DNA of 59,542 nt, taken from NCBI GenBank assembly GCA_013373265.1, contig JABXIC010000150.1:1-59542 (forward strand). The letters run 5' to 3'. The stretch's first letter is position 1. Every line of letters starts with the position of its first letter. The notes under the pieces were generated by a model, which worked only from the letters and a program-made list of their open reading frames with translations, was not told where the DNA came from and ran no database searches. The stretch comes from Methylocystaceae bacterium. Lineage in GTDB: Bacteria > Pseudomonadota > Alphaproteobacteria > Rhodospirillales > Terasakiellaceae. Below, piece after piece: positions 45,112 through 53,729 of this stretch. The translations under genes were made by a program, and so were the position numbers.

Positions 45112-46269
45112 ATGAAACAAATATATATTATAGCCCTCCCTTTCTTGGTCGGCACCACACCTTTGCAGGCCGAATCCCTTGATTTCGCCCTTGGTAAAGC
45201 CTTGTTTGATCGCCCCTGGACATCGGCACCGGCTTCGACCCAAGCCACAGATGGCCTTGGCCCACTTTTTAACGCACGATCCTGCGTTTCCTGCCATCCC
45301 CAAAATGGGCGTGGTAAAATCACGAAAGACAAAGACGGTGCCATTGGCGGGATCGGTTATGTTTTACGTTTAGGGAATGCAGACGGTACAGGCGACCCCG
45401 TCTACGGACACCAACTGCAAACCAACGCAATTCATGGTCAAAAAGCTGAAGGGCGCGTCTTTCTAAAAAATCACACTTATCAACTCATAGACTTGGCCTA
45501 CGGCCCGATGGATATATCCACCAGATATGCCGGACGGTTGTCACAACCCCTACATGGCTTAGGATTGCTGGAACAAGTCAGTGATGAAACAATTTTATCT
45601 CATGCTGACCCGGATGACCTTGATGGGGACGGCATTTCCGGGCGCCCAAATATCATCAACGGGCAAATTGGTCGATTTGCATGGAAAGCGACGGCCCCCA
45701 CCTTACGCATACAGGCGGCAAACGCTTTTTTCAATGATATCGGCATGTCGACACCAGTTCACCCACAACATGCAGGCGATTGTACCCCCAGCCAAACAGA
45801 TTGTCTTAACGGTCCCCACGGCAATAGCCCACAGTTTGAAAATCTGGAAATTGATAGCCAAATGCTGAACCTGATCAACAGCTATTTGAAAGGTTTACGC
45901 GCCCCAGTTTACCAACCCGCAGAAGGTATCGACCTTTTCAAAAACGTGGGCTGTGCAAGTTGCCACTTACCAGAGCTTCCTTTGCCCAATGGTGATGTCA
46001 TTCACCCCTTTAGTGACCTCTTACTTCACGATATGGGGCAGGCCTTGGCGGACGGCATCAAAGAAGGCGATGCCGACGGGCAGGAATGGCGCACTCAACC
46101 CTTATGGGGCAGCCAGGAAACAAAACTCTTTTTACATGATGGACGTGCAAAAACCGTTGAAGAAGCCATCAACTGGCATGGCGGCGAAGCAACGAAAGCC
46201 AAAGAAAACTTTCTTGCCCTGCCCGCAGCCGACAAACAACAACTCATTACCTTTTTGAACAGCCTTTAG
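45112..46269 (+). CDS. Di-heme oxidoreductase (DHOR) family c-type cytochrome
   Basis: This periplasmic diheme protein has 385 residues. Short signal peptide (MKQIYIIALPFLVGTTPLQA), first haem motif CVSCH near residue 63 and second CASCH near 285. The region LDGDGISGRPNIINGQIGRF and the end FLHDGRAKTVEEAINWHGGE are typical of the family once called thiol oxidoreductase. It commonly occurs between imelysin genes in iron operons, as here. It likely passes electrons to or from the iron-handling partners. The ATG abuts the oxidase stop, and the next gene begins nine bases after its stop. Confidence 0.9.
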   Translation: MKQIYIIALPFLVGTTPLQAESLDFALGKALFDRPWTSAPASTQATDGLGPLFNARSCVSCHPQNGRGKITKDKDGAIGGIGYVLRLGNADGTGDPVYGHQLQTNAIHGQKAEGRVFLKNHTYQLIDLAYGPMDISTRYAGRLSQPLHGLGLLEQVSDETILSHADPDDLDGDGISGRPNIINGQIGRFAWKATAPTLRIQAANAFFNDIGMSTPVHPQHAGDCTPSQTDCLNGPHGNSPQFENLEIDSQMLNLINSYLKGLRAPVYQPAEGIDLFKNVGCASCHLPELPLPNGDVIHPFSDLLLHDMGQALADGIKEGDADGQEWRTQPLWGSQETKLFLHDGRAKTVEEAINWHGGEATKAKENFLALPAADKQQLITFLNSL

Positions 46270-46278
46270 GACTTTCCA

Positions 46279-47292
46279 ATGAAACGCTTACCTTATCTTT
46301 TGGGACTTTGTTTACTCCTCCCCCTGTCTGCACAAGCTGCCCCGACAAAACAGGAAATATCCTTAAAGGTTTTGACGGACTTTGTTATTCCGGCATATGA
46401 AAACCTCGCTGTACAAGCCACTGAACAAAAAAAAGTCTGGCAAACAACCTGTAACGCAGCAGACTTGAAAGAAAGTTTTCAAAAAACATCGGATGCTTGG
46501 GCCAGCGTTCAAAATATTAATTTTGGCCCCGTCATCTTGCTCTTGCGCCGTGACCGTATGTACCACTGGCCGGAACGCAGAAACGCCGTTTCAAAAAGCT
46601 TGAACCACCTACTGGCTGACAAAAATAATGAAAAGGCACTCACCCACAAGTATTTCTCAGCCTCCAGTGTCGCCGTTCAGGGACTTCCTGCCATGGAACG
46701 ATTGCTCTATACAGACCTGCTCAAAGATGACTGGTCTTGTAAAGTCGGACGCACCATTGCCGACAATATAGCTGAAATCGCAACGGGTACGGTCAAAGAT
46801 TGGAAAGACACCCTTACCTACATCAAAGAGGGGAAATCCCACCCGATCTATTTTGAATCCATGGACGAAGTCGCCATTCGCCTGTTTACCGAACTTCTGA
46901 CCGGCTTTCAGATGATCTCCGATCAAAAGGTTGCTCTGCCCATGAGCACCAGCATCACAAAAGCAAATGGCAAACGTGCTGAAGGATGGCGCAGCCATCG
47001 CTCCACACGTTACATCCAGAAGAACGCCCAAGCCCTGATGGATTTCTCTAAGCCCTTCATGTCTTTTTTACCTGAGCCGGACCGCAAGGAACTATTGGAT
47101 CAATTCGCTAAATTTGAAAAAGCCACCGATGATTTACCACCCTCCATCAAAGACGCGGTGAGCGATGAAAAGGGGCGTGAAAATTTAAAAAGCTTCCTGT
47201 CCACGGCCCGCACAACCCGTAACTTGATCGTAGACAAATTCACCAAACAACTCGATTTAACTATCGGCTTTAATAGTCTGGACGGGGACTAA
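46279..47292 (+). CDS. Imelysin-family protein 2 (lacks the His motif)
   Basis: This is a 337-residue exported protein related to imelysin. Signal peptide at residues 1-20 (cleavage after AQA). The body has FGPVILLLRRDRMYHWPERR near residue 75 and AVQGLPAMERLLYTDLLKDD near 130; the latter is the place of GxHxxE, with GLPAMERLL instead, so the His is missing. A C-terminal helical half follows. Two Cys residues (TTCNAAD and WSCKVGR) may form a disulfide. It follows DHOR and precedes the DUF1513 gene by two bases, a conserved order in iron operons. Confidence 0.87.
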   Translation: MKRLPYLLGLCLLLPLSAQAAPTKQEISLKVLTDFVIPAYENLAVQATEQKKVWQTTCNAADLKESFQKTSDAWASVQNINFGPVILLLRRDRMYHWPERRNAVSKSLNHLLADKNNEKALTHKYFSASSVAVQGLPAMERLLYTDLLKDDWSCKVGRTIADNIAEIATGTVKDWKDTLTYIKEGKSHPIYFESMDEVAIRLFTELLTGFQMISDQKVALPMSTSITKANGKRAEGWRSHRSTRYIQKNAQALMDFSKPFMSFLPEPDRKELLDQFAKFEKATDDLPPSIKDAVSDEKGRENLKSFLSTARTTRNLIVDKFTKQLDLTIGFNSLDGD

Positions 47293-47294
47293 TC

Positions 47295-48341
47295 ATGCAA
47301 CGCAGAACCTTTATTTCCGCCTCTTTGGGGGCATTGGGCAGTGTCTTCTTTTCTCCCCTGCTTGAAGCCGCGACTATACACAAAGGCTGGCTTAACGGCT
47401 TTAAAGACGATCAAGGGCGTTATGGCATTGCCTATATTGATGAAAGCTTTAACGCAACGCCGCTTGTCTACACGCCCATCCGCTTACACGGGATAACCAA
47501 ACACCCCACAAAAGCCGACATTGTCGCCCCGGCGCGTAGACCGGATATGCAAATGTTTGTCTTTGATATGGAAAGAAAAGCTTTGCGGATCATTGAATCT
47601 GACGAAGGCCGTCACTTTTATGGTCATGGAGTATATTCAACGGATGGCAAATTGTTCTACACCACCCAAAACGCCTATGACGAAGAAAAAGGTGTGATTG
47701 GGGTCTATGATGTCGATCAGGGGTACAAGAAAGTTGCTGAATGGGACAGCGGCGGCATCGGCCCCCATGAACTACGCTTGTACAAAAACCAATTGATCAT
47801 CGCCAACGGTGGTATCCTAACCCACCCTGATATGGGACGTGCCAAACTGAATATTGACAGTATGGCCCCGAACCTGACTTATCTTGACCTTGCAACGGGA
47901 CAAATTAACAATCAACTCAGCCTCCCCCAAGACCTTCATCAACTTTCCATCCGTCATATGGATGTGACACAAGATGGAACTGTCTTTGTCGGCTTGCAAG
48001 ACCAGTTGGAACATCGAAGGGATTTACCTTTGGTCTGGAAAACTCAAAATGGGAAACTACAAGAAATGACGCAACCCACAGAGGGGTGGCGTATCTTCAA
48101 TGGTTATGTCGGCAGTGTCTGCGCCAATCAAAATGGCCTGTGTGTGTCTTCACCACGGGGCAATGTGGTTCACTTTTGGGGACAAAAGATGAAAGCCCTC
48201 GCGCAAAAAGATGTCTGTGGTTTGGCCCAATGTGGAAAATCTGATTTTCTGATCACCACCGGCGCGGGCACAATCATGAACTTTAGTCATAATGGCCCCC
48301 ATTCTGCACTGCATTTTGATAATCACTGCACGGCTATTTAG
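47295..48341 (+). CDS. DUF1513 family periplasmic protein
   Basis: This 348-residue protein has repeating beta-rich units like a seven-bladed propeller. The N-terminus MQRRTFISASLGALGSVFF is an export signal with a Tat-like RRTF. Conserved features are FYGHGVYSTDGKLFYTTQN near residue 110, GVIGVYDVDQGYKKVAEWDS, GIGPHELRLYKNQLIIANGG near 155 and LHQLSIRHMDVTQDGTVFVG near 215. This family is regularly the last gene of imelysin-DHOR-imelysin iron operons; its molecular role is not known. Stop is a TAG; a weak hairpin follows. Confidence 0.88.
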   Translation: MQRRTFISASLGALGSVFFSPLLEAATIHKGWLNGFKDDQGRYGIAYIDESFNATPLVYTPIRLHGITKHPTKADIVAPARRPDMQMFVFDMERKALRIIESDEGRHFYGHGVYSTDGKLFYTTQNAYDEEKGVIGVYDVDQGYKKVAEWDSGGIGPHELRLYKNQLIIANGGILTHPDMGRAKLNIDSMAPNLTYLDLATGQINNQLSLPQDLHQLSIRHMDVTQDGTVFVGLQDQLEHRRDLPLVWKTQNGKLQEMTQPTEGWRIFNGYVGSVCANQNGLCVSSPRGNVVHFWGQKMKALAQKDVCGLAQCGKSDFLITTGAGTIMNFSHNGPHSALHFDNHCTAI

Positions 48342-48405
48342 AAAATCTTGCTGATTTTCACAAAAGACCTGTTATCTTATTTTTTCCGTTATCGGAGAGG
48401 GGAAG

Positions 48406-49716
48406 ATGACAGAAACACAAGAAAAACAAGAACAGCCGTTTCAGCTCAAAGGGTTATTTTACAGTCGGATCATTCCCGGCTTGATCATATCCCTTTTGGT
48501 GCTGCTTGTTTTTGCCTTTTTCGGTTCCAAGACACTGGTTAAAAGCATTTATCTAAGCTTTGCGGTTAACCGTGCTCAAGCCATTGAACTGAACATTAAA
48601 AAGCAAGCCCCGGATGCGTGGGAAGAACTGTTGGCAACACGCCATCCGGACTTATTTTTCCAATCCCCACAAGGTTTGAAACTCCATAAAGTCATCGATG
48701 ATATCGTCGTTGATACCCGCACGGATAAATTCAAGCTCTATAACAAAGACCGGGTTATGCTTTTCAGCCATCAAACCGAAAGGATTGGTAGTTTTGAAAA
48801 CAACCCGGACTTGGACCCGTTGTTTCGGGAAGGTAAATCACTTGTTATTGCCAAGGAAAAAGAAGGCTTAAACGAACTCTATGTCCCGCTTTTTAATAAA
48901 GATGGATCAATGCGCGCTATTTTTGAACTCTACGAAAAACGCATTTTCCTTGATTCTATCTTGCTGGAAAGCTTCCTACCGACCATCATTGTACCGACCA
49001 TCCTGTTTTTGATCCTCTTTGCTTATATGTTAGGGATCGTAAGAAAAGCACAAATTGATATCGATTTGCGTGCCACTGCTTTGATGTCTGTGCGCAAAAA
49101 ACTGGAACAATTTGTCTCTTTCAGCACTGTTCAAGCCGCAACGCTTTTTTCTGAATCAGGTGAAATTGAACCCCAGCGCATCGCCACAACCATTTATTAT
49201 TCAGATGTGCGTAGCTTCACCAGCCTTGCAGACACACTGCCCCCGACAGAAGTGGTCAATTATCTCAACACCGTCATGTCCATCCAGATTGATATCATCA
49301 AGAAACATAACGGGGATATCGACAAGCTGATTGGTGACGCCGTTCTTGCCCAGTTTGACGGGACAGACGGTGAAAAACGAGCTGTAACAGCAGCCGTAGA
49401 AATCATCACTGCGCTTCAAAAGCTTGACCTTGCCCGTGGCATTGGTATCGGCATACAGGCTGGGGATGTTCTGGCCTGTGCCGTTGGGTCAAAGGACCGC
49501 AAAGACTTCACCATCATTGGGGATACGGTCAATTTGGCCGCGCGTCTGTGTTCTGCGGCGCAAGTTTGGGAAATAGTTGTGGAAGAACGAACCCTTCGTC
49601 ATAGCGGACAACGCAGTGACGCCTTTATCGGCCCGGAAGTTATTCAGGTCAAAGGTCATGAACATCCGATTGAAATCTTCAGATGGCATGGACAAGAAGA
49701 AACGTCCGCCTCATAA
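48406..49716 (+). CDS. Membrane-bound class III adenylate cyclase
   Basis: This 436-residue protein would make cAMP at the inner membrane. A helix at about residues 25-47, a periplasmic sensor segment of some 140 residues of no recognised family, a second helix near 190-212, then the catalytic domain without a HAMP linker. Metal-binding Asp residues are in YYSDVRSFTSLAD and LIGDAVLAQF; the adenine-selecting Lys (DKLIGD) and Asp (RKDFTIIGD) fit adenylate rather than guanylate; the transition-state Asn is in VNLAARLCSAA. GGAGAGGGGAAG precedes the ATG. It lies 64 bases after the iron operon on the same strand. Confidence 0.88.
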   Translation: MTETQEKQEQPFQLKGLFYSRIIPGLIISLLVLLVFAFFGSKTLVKSIYLSFAVNRAQAIELNIKKQAPDAWEELLATRHPDLFFQSPQGLKLHKVIDDIVVDTRTDKFKLYNKDRVMLFSHQTERIGSFENNPDLDPLFREGKSLVIAKEKEGLNELYVPLFNKDGSMRAIFELYEKRIFLDSILLESFLPTIIVPTILFLILFAYMLGIVRKAQIDIDLRATALMSVRKKLEQFVSFSTVQAATLFSESGEIEPQRIATTIYYSDVRSFTSLADTLPPTEVVNYLNTVMSIQIDIIKKHNGDIDKLIGDAVLAQFDGTDGEKRAVTAAVEIITALQKLDLARGIGIGIQAGDVLACAVGSKDRKDFTIIGDTVNLAARLCSAAQVWEIVVEERTLRHSGQRSDAFIGPEVIQVKGHEHPIEIFRWHGQEETSAS

Positions 49717-49729
49717 AGCGGCGGACGTT
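49701..49729. terminator. Hairpin terminator between convergent cyclase and reductase genes
   Basis: AACGTCCGCC (49701-49710) pairs perfectly with GGCGGACGTT (49720-49729) around a nine-base loop. The stop codon of the cyclase gene is in the loop. The minus-strand side is followed by TTCTTCTTG, so it could serve both genes; the plus side has no T-run. Confidence 0.7.
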
Positions 49730-49736
49730 AAATCCC

Positions 49737-51071
49737 TTAGCGCATTTCAAACAGTTCCTGATGAAAGCGTGAACTGTCCAACCCATTTTTGGTGAAGTCT
49801 TTTTTCAGAGCTTGTCCAAATCCTTTTGGTCCACAAAACCAAACGCTGGATTTATCCCAATCCGGCACCTGTTTTTTGATTTGTTGTGCGTCCAGAAGAC
49901 CATCTTCAGGTGTGCGGATCAGGTGCAAGGTAACACCTGCGTCTTTGGCATAAGCACGGATGGTTTCAATAAAACCTTCATCAGGTGATTGCGTACTGTA
50001 AAACAAATCAACAACCTGTTTTGTTTTCTCACGCGCCAATCCTTGCAAGCGCGATACAAAGGGCGTGATGCCAATGCCACCGGCAACCCAGATTTGTCTA
50101 TCTTGTTCCCCCTTAAAATCAAACTGACCATAAGGGCCTTCAACACGTACAAATGCGCCTGTTTGCAACAAACTGGGCAATTGTCCGGTATAATCCCCCA
50201 ACCCTTTGATCATAAACTCCAGTTTACCATCATTCTTCCAGGAAGAAGAAATGGTAAAAGGGTGTGGCCCTTCATTTGGGTCAAGCGTTAGAAAAGCAAA
50301 TTGCCCTTCTTTATGACCCGGCCATTGATCAACGATATGAATAGAAATTTTAAGAACGTTGTTATCTTTAAAGTGCGTAACGCCTGTCACCTGACCTTTA
50401 TGACGACGGTTTTCACCGATCTTTCTAAAGAGGGAATAAAAGGCGCCAATGGTGCCGCCGACAAGCAAAGGCATCATAACAACAGATGTCACCGTTCCCC
50501 AATAAGCTGAATTGATCAAGATGAAAGAATGAAACACCAACGCAAGATAAGCCAACGCAATAAAACGATGGGTTTTGAAGAAATATTTGTAAGGGAAAAA
50601 CTTGATCAGTGCCAAAATCATCAACACCAAAGCAACATAGAACGCCCATTCACCAACACCTTCAGCCGTGTGGCGCATGCTGCGAAAGAATTGTTCGATG
50701 GTATCAAGTGCTTGTCTTCCACCATTATGTTTGCGTTCTGGTCGGGCCAGTAAGCCCAATTGCACAGCCCATTTTGGCCCTTGCGCCCAGAGATAATGAG
50801 CAATGGAAACGACCAGCCCGGTAATACCGAGCCATTTGTGTAGCCTGTAAGATTTATCCAGTCCACCAACCCATGTTTCTATTTGAGCCGGACGAATGGC
50901 AATTATCATGGCGACACTCATCACCGTGATACCGATCAAGCCCGTATAGTTCACCATAGCTGCCCTGAGCGCAAAGAAACTATAGGTCTGATTAAAAAAA
51001 GGATCCGTCGTCAACCATAGTGCGCTGATCACAACGATGAGGAATACATAGATATATTTAATATTTTTCAT
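49737..51071 (-). CDS. Ferric reductase-like membrane flavocytochrome
   Basis: This 444-residue protein joins a six-helix ferric-reductase haem domain (residues about 1-215; haem-type His in VSIAHYLWAQ, KTHRFIALAYL and VFHSFIL) to a cytoplasmic ferredoxin-NADP-reductase module. FAD contact is HPFTISSSW near 270; NAD(P) contacts are WVAGGIGITPFVSRLQG near 325 and VWFCGPKGFGQAL near 415. It should carry electrons from NAD(P)H through FAD and haems across the membrane, reducing Fe3+ or another acceptor. It lies tail-to-tail with the cyclase and iron operon, which supports an iron role without proving it. Confidence 0.88.
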   Translation of the reverse strand: MKNIKYIYVFLIVVISALWLTTDPFFNQTYSFFALRAAMVNYTGLIGITVMSVAMIIAIRPAQIETWVGGLDKSYRLHKWLGITGLVVSIAHYLWAQGPKWAVQLGLLARPERKHNGGRQALDTIEQFFRSMRHTAEGVGEWAFYVALVLMILALIKFFPYKYFFKTHRFIALAYLALVFHSFILINSAYWGTVTSVVMMPLLVGGTIGAFYSLFRKIGENRRHKGQVTGVTHFKDNNVLKISIHIVDQWPGHKEGQFAFLTLDPNEGPHPFTISSSWKNDGKLEFMIKGLGDYTGQLPSLLQTGAFVRVEGPYGQFDFKGEQDRQIWVAGGIGITPFVSRLQGLAREKTKQVVDLFYSTQSPDEGFIETIRAYAKDAGVTLHLIRTPEDGLLDAQQIKKQVPDWDKSSVWFCGPKGFGQALKKDFTKNGLDSSRFHQELFEMR

Positions 51072-51289
51072 AACCTTATCCTACCCATAAGGAATAAATT
51101 GTACATAAGACAGACAGCCCCCTGTCATCCCTTTAAATATACGCCTGTCATGTTTCCTCAGTGTTTCTAGCAAGGCTTATTTTGTAACAGTTTGTAAGCA
51201 CCCTTAAAAAGCGCGTTGCAACAAGCCGATAGACTGTTAAAGTACGCACCCTCTCTCAATTTTAAAATGGCGTATCTTCGCTTCATCAC

Positions 51290-52336
51290 ATGTCAAAAGC
51301 TTTGCCCATTATCATTACCCTGCTCGCTGGTTTTATGGGCGGATTTATTTTTACACTGATATCTGCACCCTTGCCATGGATTTTGGGTTCCATTTTTGGT
51401 GTGATCGTTCTTTCACAAACACCTGCACGCGTCCATAAAGTCCCACGCCCTTATGTAAATGTCGCAAGGATCATCATCGGCATTGCGATTGGCGGTCAGT
51501 TTTCCCCTGCCATTTTAGACGATATCACCAGTTACGCCACAAGCTTAGCCTTTTTACCTTTTTATATATTACTCGTCACATCCTGTGGCTGGTTTTACTT
51601 TCATGTTTTGATGAAGCTGGATCGAAGAACTGCCTTTTTATGTTCCACCCCCGGCGGCATTGCAGAACTGGTTATTGTCGGCGAAGACATCAAAGCCAAC
51701 GTGCCGCAATTGGCCTTGATACAAGGGGTACGCATTCTGGTTGTTGTCTATACCTTGCCATTTTTAGCTGGCTCTCTTAAGGATATGAATGTCGGCAGCG
51801 TCAAACAATTTATGCCCCCTCTATCTGCCAGCCAACCAACAGCGCTTTTGCTTCTGGTTCTCATTGGCATCAGTGGCTGGTTAATCGCGCGTAGTTTAAA
51901 AATCTCCGGTGCACCGATCATTGGTCCCATGATCTTTTCTGCTTTGTTAAGCATCAATAACCTTTTGCCACAAGAACCGCCCGATGAAGTTTTCAAATTT
52001 GCTCAATTTTTGCTTGGCACCTCTATCGGCAGTGTCTTTTTTGGCTATTCTATTAAAGACATGGCCCTAACCGTGCTCAAAAGCGTCGGTTTTTTATTTG
52101 TACTGGCTGCGATAACAGGATTAATGGCTTATTTGATCACACAAATAACCGATTTTAGCTTCTTATCAGCCCTCTTGGCCTATGCGCCCGGTGGACAAGC
52201 AGAAACAAGCATTGTTGCTTTGGTCTTAGGGGAAAACACAGGCTATGTCGCGTTACATCATTTGGCGAGGCTATTTGTTATTGTGTCGATCATACCGCCC
52301 GTCGCCCGGCGGTTCTATCGTGATCGCCCAATTTAA
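51290..52336 (+). CDS. AbrB-family membrane protein (COG3180)
   Basis: This 348-residue integral membrane protein has about nine to ten helices in two similar halves, each with the AbrB-duplication pattern (PLPWILGSIFGV near residue 28; PGGIAELVIVGEDIKANVPQ near 125; GAPIIGPMIFSALLSI near 210; YAPGGQAETSIVALVLGEN near 300). The family was once linked to ammonia monooxygenase by name only and is thought to be a transporter. Start is an ATG with a weak ribosome site. The 218-base gap upstream, shared with the divergent reductase, holds no clear element. Its 3' end overlaps the opposing HupE-like gene by four bases. Confidence 0.83.
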   Translation: MSKALPIIITLLAGFMGGFIFTLISAPLPWILGSIFGVIVLSQTPARVHKVPRPYVNVARIIIGIAIGGQFSPAILDDITSYATSLAFLPFYILLVTSCGWFYFHVLMKLDRRTAFLCSTPGGIAELVIVGEDIKANVPQLALIQGVRILVVVYTLPFLAGSLKDMNVGSVKQFMPPLSASQPTALLLLVLIGISGWLIARSLKISGAPIIGPMIFSALLSINNLLPQEPPDEVFKFAQFLLGTSIGSVFFGYSIKDMALTVLKSVGFLFVLAAITGLMAYLITQITDFSFLSALLAYAPGGQAETSIVALVLGENTGYVALHHLARLFVIVSIIPPVARRFYRDRPI

Positions 52337-52938
52337 CGACTATTTAAGGCAATCAACAAGGCGACAATGGCAAAAGCCCACGCGCCCAAAATCTGGCGGC
52401 TTCTTTTAACGACAATCACGGGCAACCTGTTTGTCACTAAAGACAGCAACACCGACAAAAGCGCCACTCCCAAACACAGGCTGACCATAACACCGCCATG
52501 ATAGAGTAAACTATCCCCAATCGCGCCATGCCCCGCACTTAGGGCTAAGCCATTGGCACCCGCAACAATCATCACTACGATTAAGGTCATGCTCCCCTGT
52601 AGTCTGAGTCCACTTGCCAAAACAAGTGACTGGGCTAATATGACCATATTCAAAATAAAAGGGGTGTTCTCTTCAAAAGGAACGTATAGTCCAAGGATCA
52701 ACGACAGCAGTAAAAAAACTGCAAAAATCAAAATGTTTTCCGCGTTAGTCACTGCACTCATCAAGACAAAACAGACAACCGATATAATCGTTGGGACAAA
52801 AAGAAAAGGCACAATCAAGCCATCATAAAAGCCACCTAGACCAAAGTGGGTTTCATGCGCCCATGCAGGCCTTGTCAACAAGAGTGTTGAAACAAAAAAG
52901 GCGCTGCCCGACTTAAGATGATCAGGTAAGGCCGACAA
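52333..52938 (-). CDS. HupE/UreJ-like membrane protein 2
   Basis: This inner-membrane protein of about 201 residues has six to seven helices. After a signal-like start it reads AWAHETHFGLGGFYDGLIVP, which resembles the mature N-terminus of HupE/UreJ nickel permeases (AHxG-x-GF-x-G-x-x-HP) but without the second His-Pro-Asp-His motif. The ORF track starts at 53022, overlapping the upstream gene by 101 bases; a TTG at 52938 behind CGGGG gives a normal signal peptide ending at AWA and only a 17-base overlap, so I use it, with modest certainty. It is probably translated with HupE and may help nickel or cobalt uptake. Confidence 0.68.
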   Translation of the reverse strand: MSALPDHLKSGSAFFVSTLLLTRPAWAHETHFGLGGFYDGLIVPFLFVPTIISVVCFVLMSAVTNAENILIFAVFLLLSLILGLYVPFEENTPFILNMVILAQSLVLASGLRLQGSMTLIVVMIVAGANGLALSAGHGAIGDSLLYHGGVMVSLCLGVALLSVLLSLVTNRLPVIVVKRSRQILGAWAFAIVALLIALNSR

Positions 52939-53503
52939 AGAAGAAAACCCCGGCAAGTGCGATGGCAACACCGCTTGTTCTGATGACCATTCTTCCTGCG
53001 GGCCAACGCACCATATAGCCAAAGCCTATCCCCAACAGATGCAAAAACCCTGTCGCCAGAACAAAACCAACCGCATAAGCCAATGGATTTGCCGCCGTTG
53101 GTAATTCTGCCCCATGGGCATAACCATGGAAAATGGCAAAAATGCCAACAATCAAACCCGTTGCCCAAAGGGGCAATTTAACCGCCAAGGCAATAAAAGC
53201 CCCAATAACAATGGAAGAAAGCGCAATACCGATTTCAATGGCGGGAATATTGATCCCTAAAATACCAAACACGCCACCGATTGCCATCACCAAAGGAAAG
53301 ACAACAGGCAAAACCCAAACGGCTTTACCCTTCAAAAAGGCGCCCCAAACGCCAACGGCAAACATCGCAATTAAATGGTCCGGGCCTAGAATTGGATGCG
53401 CCACCCCACTGGTAAAACCACCTAAAACGCCAGCACCAACGTGAGCAAACGCGGCTTGCTGAAAAGCAAAATAAATTGAAACAGCGATCAAGAAAATACG
53501 CAT
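52922..53503 (-). CDS. hupE: HupE/UreJ-family nickel permease
   Basis: This is an inner-membrane protein of 193 residues. Signal-like start ending FAFQQAAFA, then HVGAGVLGGFTSGVAHPILG and PDHLIAMFAVGVWGA, the HX5DH-type His/Asp metal signature of HupE/UreJ; FHGYAHGAELP near residue 125 is the second His motif. I start at the ATG (MRIFLIAV) preceded by GGAGTGGGG rather than the one four codons earlier. A NikR-type operator lies 29 bases upstream, and urease genes are close, so Ni2+ uptake is the likely job. Confidence 0.88.
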   Translation of the reverse strand: MRIFLIAVSIYFAFQQAAFAHVGAGVLGGFTSGVAHPILGPDHLIAMFAVGVWGAFLKGKAVWVLPVVFPLVMAIGGVFGILGINIPAIEIGIALSSIVIGAFIALAVKLPLWATGLIVGIFAIFHGYAHGAELPTAANPLAYAVGFVLATGFLHLLGIGFGYMVRWPAGRMVIRTSGVAIALAGVFFFVGLT

Positions 53504-53531
53504 TCCCCACTCCATTTAATAATAACTGTGC

Positions 53532-53559
53532 GTATGACTAACATCATCTTTTATCATAT
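53532..53559. promoter_or_regulatory. NikR-type operator (GTATGA-N16-TCATAT)
   Basis: GTATGA and TCATAT are separated by exactly 16 bases; the known enterobacterial NikR site is GTATGA-N16-TCATAC, so 11 of 12 half-site bases match. It lies just upstream of the hupE start on the promoter side, where a nickel-dependent repressor would act. NikR is not encoded in the window. Confidence 0.72.
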
Positions 53560-53729
53560 CAACAGTTAAAATCACATCCAATATGTAATCGCCTGTTTCA
53601 ACAGGATCCTGCGCTTTTCAGGACATAAACCAAAGTTATAAAGCCTCGAATATGCATCCGGGTTGATTGTTGTACATGCTTAAAGCCGTCATCTTCCACG
53701 AAACCGAATTATTATGTGGAGTAAAGCAT

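Noticed and set aside
48341-48359. Hairpin GAAAATC-N5-GATTTTC after the DUF1513 gene
   Set aside because: The stem is seven A-T-rich pairs with no T-run. It is too weak to call a terminator; the iron operon may read into the cyclase gene.
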